NCBI RefSeq assembly: GCF_900156375.1
Contig: NZ_FTNK01000002.1
Span: 372,001-436,000, forward strand
Source of the DNA: Paenibacillus macquariensis
GTDB taxonomy: Bacteria; Bacillota; Bacilli; Paenibacillales; Paenibacillaceae
Direction: 5' to 3'
Length of the DNA: 64,000 bases
The notes beneath the pieces are model-generated. The model did no database searches. It was not told the origin of the DNA and saw only the letters and a list, made by a program, of their open reading frames with translations. Of this stretch, positions 62,661 to 64,000 are shown piece by piece (the first letter of the stretch is position 1; every line of letters starts with the position of its first letter). A program made the translations under genes and the position numbers.

Positions 62661-63401
62661 ATGAATGATTACTATGGGGAACTTTGCACCAGAATATATG
62701 AAATCGATAAATCCTATGCTGGAGACATAGAGCTTGATTTCTATTTATCTTTTGTTCAAGACCTGAATATGAGAGTGTTGGAACCAATGTGCGGAAACGG
62801 TAGAATGCTGATCCCTTTTATGCAGAAAGGAATTAATATTGAAGGGTTTGATATCTCAGAAGAGATGCTTAATGTATGTAAAGAGAAGGGGAAGGGACTG
62901 AATCTTAAACCCAACGTTTATTATGAGAAATTAGAAGAATTTAAAGGAGACAAAGTATATGACTTAATCATCATCCCTTTTGGCTCATTTTCATTATTGC
63001 CGGACGCCTTGGTTAATAAGAGTCTCTCTAATTTGAAATCGGCCCTTACAAGTAAGGGTAAATTACTATTAACAATAATGTTGAAATACGATGGTATTGA
63101 AGAGATACCTGAATGGATGGAATTGGACCAAATACAGTTCAAGGATGAATGGATTGTCTCGTATAAAAAAGTTCATTATAACGAAGAAGAGAGTATGCTT
63201 ATTACCCAGTTAAAATATGAATCGGTAAAAAACGGGCAAATTGAAAAAACAGAAATCATGGATTTGCCTATTCGTCTATACGATATTGAGGAATTTGAGA
63301 ATACGCTTAAATATAACGGATTGCATCATATTGTTATTCATAGGTTGAGGGACGGTTATGGAAAAGGGACCATTTGTTATGTCATTGAATGCTCTGCATA
63401 A
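62661..63401 (+). CDS. class I SAM-dependent methyltransferase
   Basis: A 246-aa protein; ATG 62661 follows GGGAGGGG. Motif I is LEPMCGNGRMLIPF (about 40-53), with Cys in place of the usual Gly, motif II IEGFDISEEML, and motif post-I YDLIIIPFGSFSLLP. A Methyltransf_25-like fold is likely, with an alpha-beta insertion (EWMELDQIQFKDEWI). The substrate is unknown. Its last 25 bases overlap the end of the minus-strand FtsW/RodA-type gene. Confidence 0.83.
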   Translation: MNDYYGELCTRIYEIDKSYAGDIELDFYLSFVQDLNMRVLEPMCGNGRMLIPFMQKGINIEGFDISEEMLNVCKEKGKGLNLKPNVYYEKLEEFKGDKVYDLIIIPFGSFSLLPDALVNKSLSNLKSALTSKGKLLLTIMLKYDGIEEIPEWMELDQIQFKDEWIVSYKKVHYNEEESMLITQLKYESVKNGQIEKTEIMDLPIRLYDIEEFENTLKYNGLHHIVIHRLRDGYGKGTICYVIECSA

Positions 63402-64000
63402 TGATCCATTTGAATGCTGATAACCAAACCTAGACTAACCATATTAATCAGTAGAGAGCTTCCTCCGAAGCTAATAAAAGGTAACGTAATTCCTGTTAAA
63501 GGCATTAAACCTAGAAACATTCCGATATTTTCAAAAATCTGATATAGAAACATAGAGATAATTCCAATGATAATGATGGAACCCTCTCGTAATTTGCAGC
63601 CTAATGCGATGAGAATCAATCGATAAATAAGGAAAAAGTAGAGCAGAAGAAGCACAGCTACACCGACAAAACCGAATTCCTCCGCGACAACAACAATGAT
63701 AGAATCTGAATACGTGTAGGGAACTAAGTTAAACTGAACGGAAGAACCCTGCATATATCCTTCACCGAACAATCCTCCTGAACCAATGGCAGTCAACGCA
63801 TTTTTAGTATGGTAAGAAGCATCTCTGCTAGCTTGATCAGGTATAAGCCATGGATCTAATCGATTCAAATAGTGCTCTTTATTAATACTCACCAGATAAG
63901 ATGAAATCTGATCGTGAAATGAAATATATGATTTGATTCCGATATAGAGAAATACGGATATCAGAAGCAATATCATGATGGTATGGGAGTATTTTAGATT
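63377..64000 (-). CDS. FtsW/RodA/SpoVE family protein, C-terminal part (partial)
   Basis: An open minus-strand frame runs to the right edge, so the N-terminus lies outside the window; the visible part is about 207 residues. It contains NALTAIGSGGLFGEGYMQGSS, a conserved large extracellular loop, DSIIVVVAEEFGFVGV, and PLTGITLPFISFGGSSLLINMVSLGLV, which is the C-terminal signature of SEDS glycan polymerases (FtsW, RodA, SpoVE). These proteins polymerise lipid II into peptidoglycan and work with class B PBPs. The subtype cannot be fixed. Convergent overlap of 25 bases with the methyltransferase gene. Confidence 0.9.
   Translation of the reverse strand, partial: NLKYSHTIMILLLISVFLYIGIKSYISFHDQISSYLVSINKEHYLNRLDPWLIPDQASRDASYHTKNALTAIGSGGLFGEGYMQGSSVQFNLVPYTYSDSIIVVVAEEFGFVGVAVLLLLYFFLIYRLILIALGCKLREGSIIIIGIISMFLYQIFENIGMFLGLMPLTGITLPFISFGGSSLLINMVSLGLVISIQMDHYAEHSMT

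Overview
The window looks like chromosomal DNA of a low-G+C, endospore-forming Gram-positive bacterium, most likely Paenibacillus or a close relative. This rests on strong AGGAGG-type ribosome binding sites with frequent TTG/GTG starts, a YheC/D-type ATP-grasp protein of the spore-coat-associated family, a HemY/CgoX-type oxidase, PRD-type PTS regulators, OmpR-type two-component/ABC cassettes and giant DUF11-repeat surface proteins. No rRNA, tRNA, CRISPR array or intact insertion sequence was seen. The genus is inferred from gene content; no database was searched.

Layout. 1-1247: end of zwf and gnd (oxidative pentose phosphate). 1448-4761: small membrane protein, a decayed DinB gene, an AadA-like nucleotidyltransferase, an anchored protein and a His/Met-rich lipoprotein. 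4762-11485: a segment bounded by two ~130-bp direct repeats. It holds an intact ascorbate-type PTS operon (PRD regulator with C-terminal EIIA, EIIB, EIIC, transaldolase-family aldolase) behind a candidate cre site, with broken genes on both sides (a glycosidase-like remnant on the left; a histidine phosphatase and a LysR regulator on the right). 11559-13475: GntR/FadR regulator and CynX-type MFS transporter. 13763-19561: a large secreted repeat protein with a MacB-type ATPase, permease and membrane-fusion protein. 19753-24807: response regulator, sensor kinase and a second FtsX-type ABC transporter, with four 11-bp-phased AGTCA-type repeats in front of the ABC genes. 24991-41762: mostly single housekeeping or accessory genes: Rrf2/DoxX, methyltransferase, serine hydrolase, two-TM channel with an odd filter, cgoX, GNAT, gpmA, ArsR, MDR oxidoreductase, YheC/D, PadR/SDR, amidase, small secreted protein, Rrf2/luciferase-like oxidoreductase, DUF896 protein and a hypothetical. 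41939-51124 (minus strand): a methyltransferase-like gene followed by a 19-repeat DUF11 protein split over two overlapping ORFs. 51315-64000: LacI regulator, HAD phosphatase, GNAT, UvrA paralogue, indolepyruvate/phenylpyruvate decarboxylase-type enzyme, MarR/MFS efflux pair, DUF4180 protein, alpha/beta hydrolase, methyltransferase and the end of an FtsW/RodA-type gene.

How genes work together: zwf/gnd and the PTS/aldolase operon both feed sugar phosphates into pentose-phosphate metabolism. Several regulator/target pairs (PadR-SDR, MarR-MFS, Rrf2-DoxX, GntR-MFS, two-component system-ABC) are adjacent and some show operator-like inverted or direct repeats at their promoters. The least explained systems are the secreted-repeat-protein/MacB operon (13763-19561), the split DUF11 protein with its upstream methyltransferase-like gene (41939-51124), and the repeat-bounded PTS segment with decayed flanks (4762-11485). 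Six loci carry frame disruptions or lost starts, which is many for one window and makes read-level verification worthwhile.
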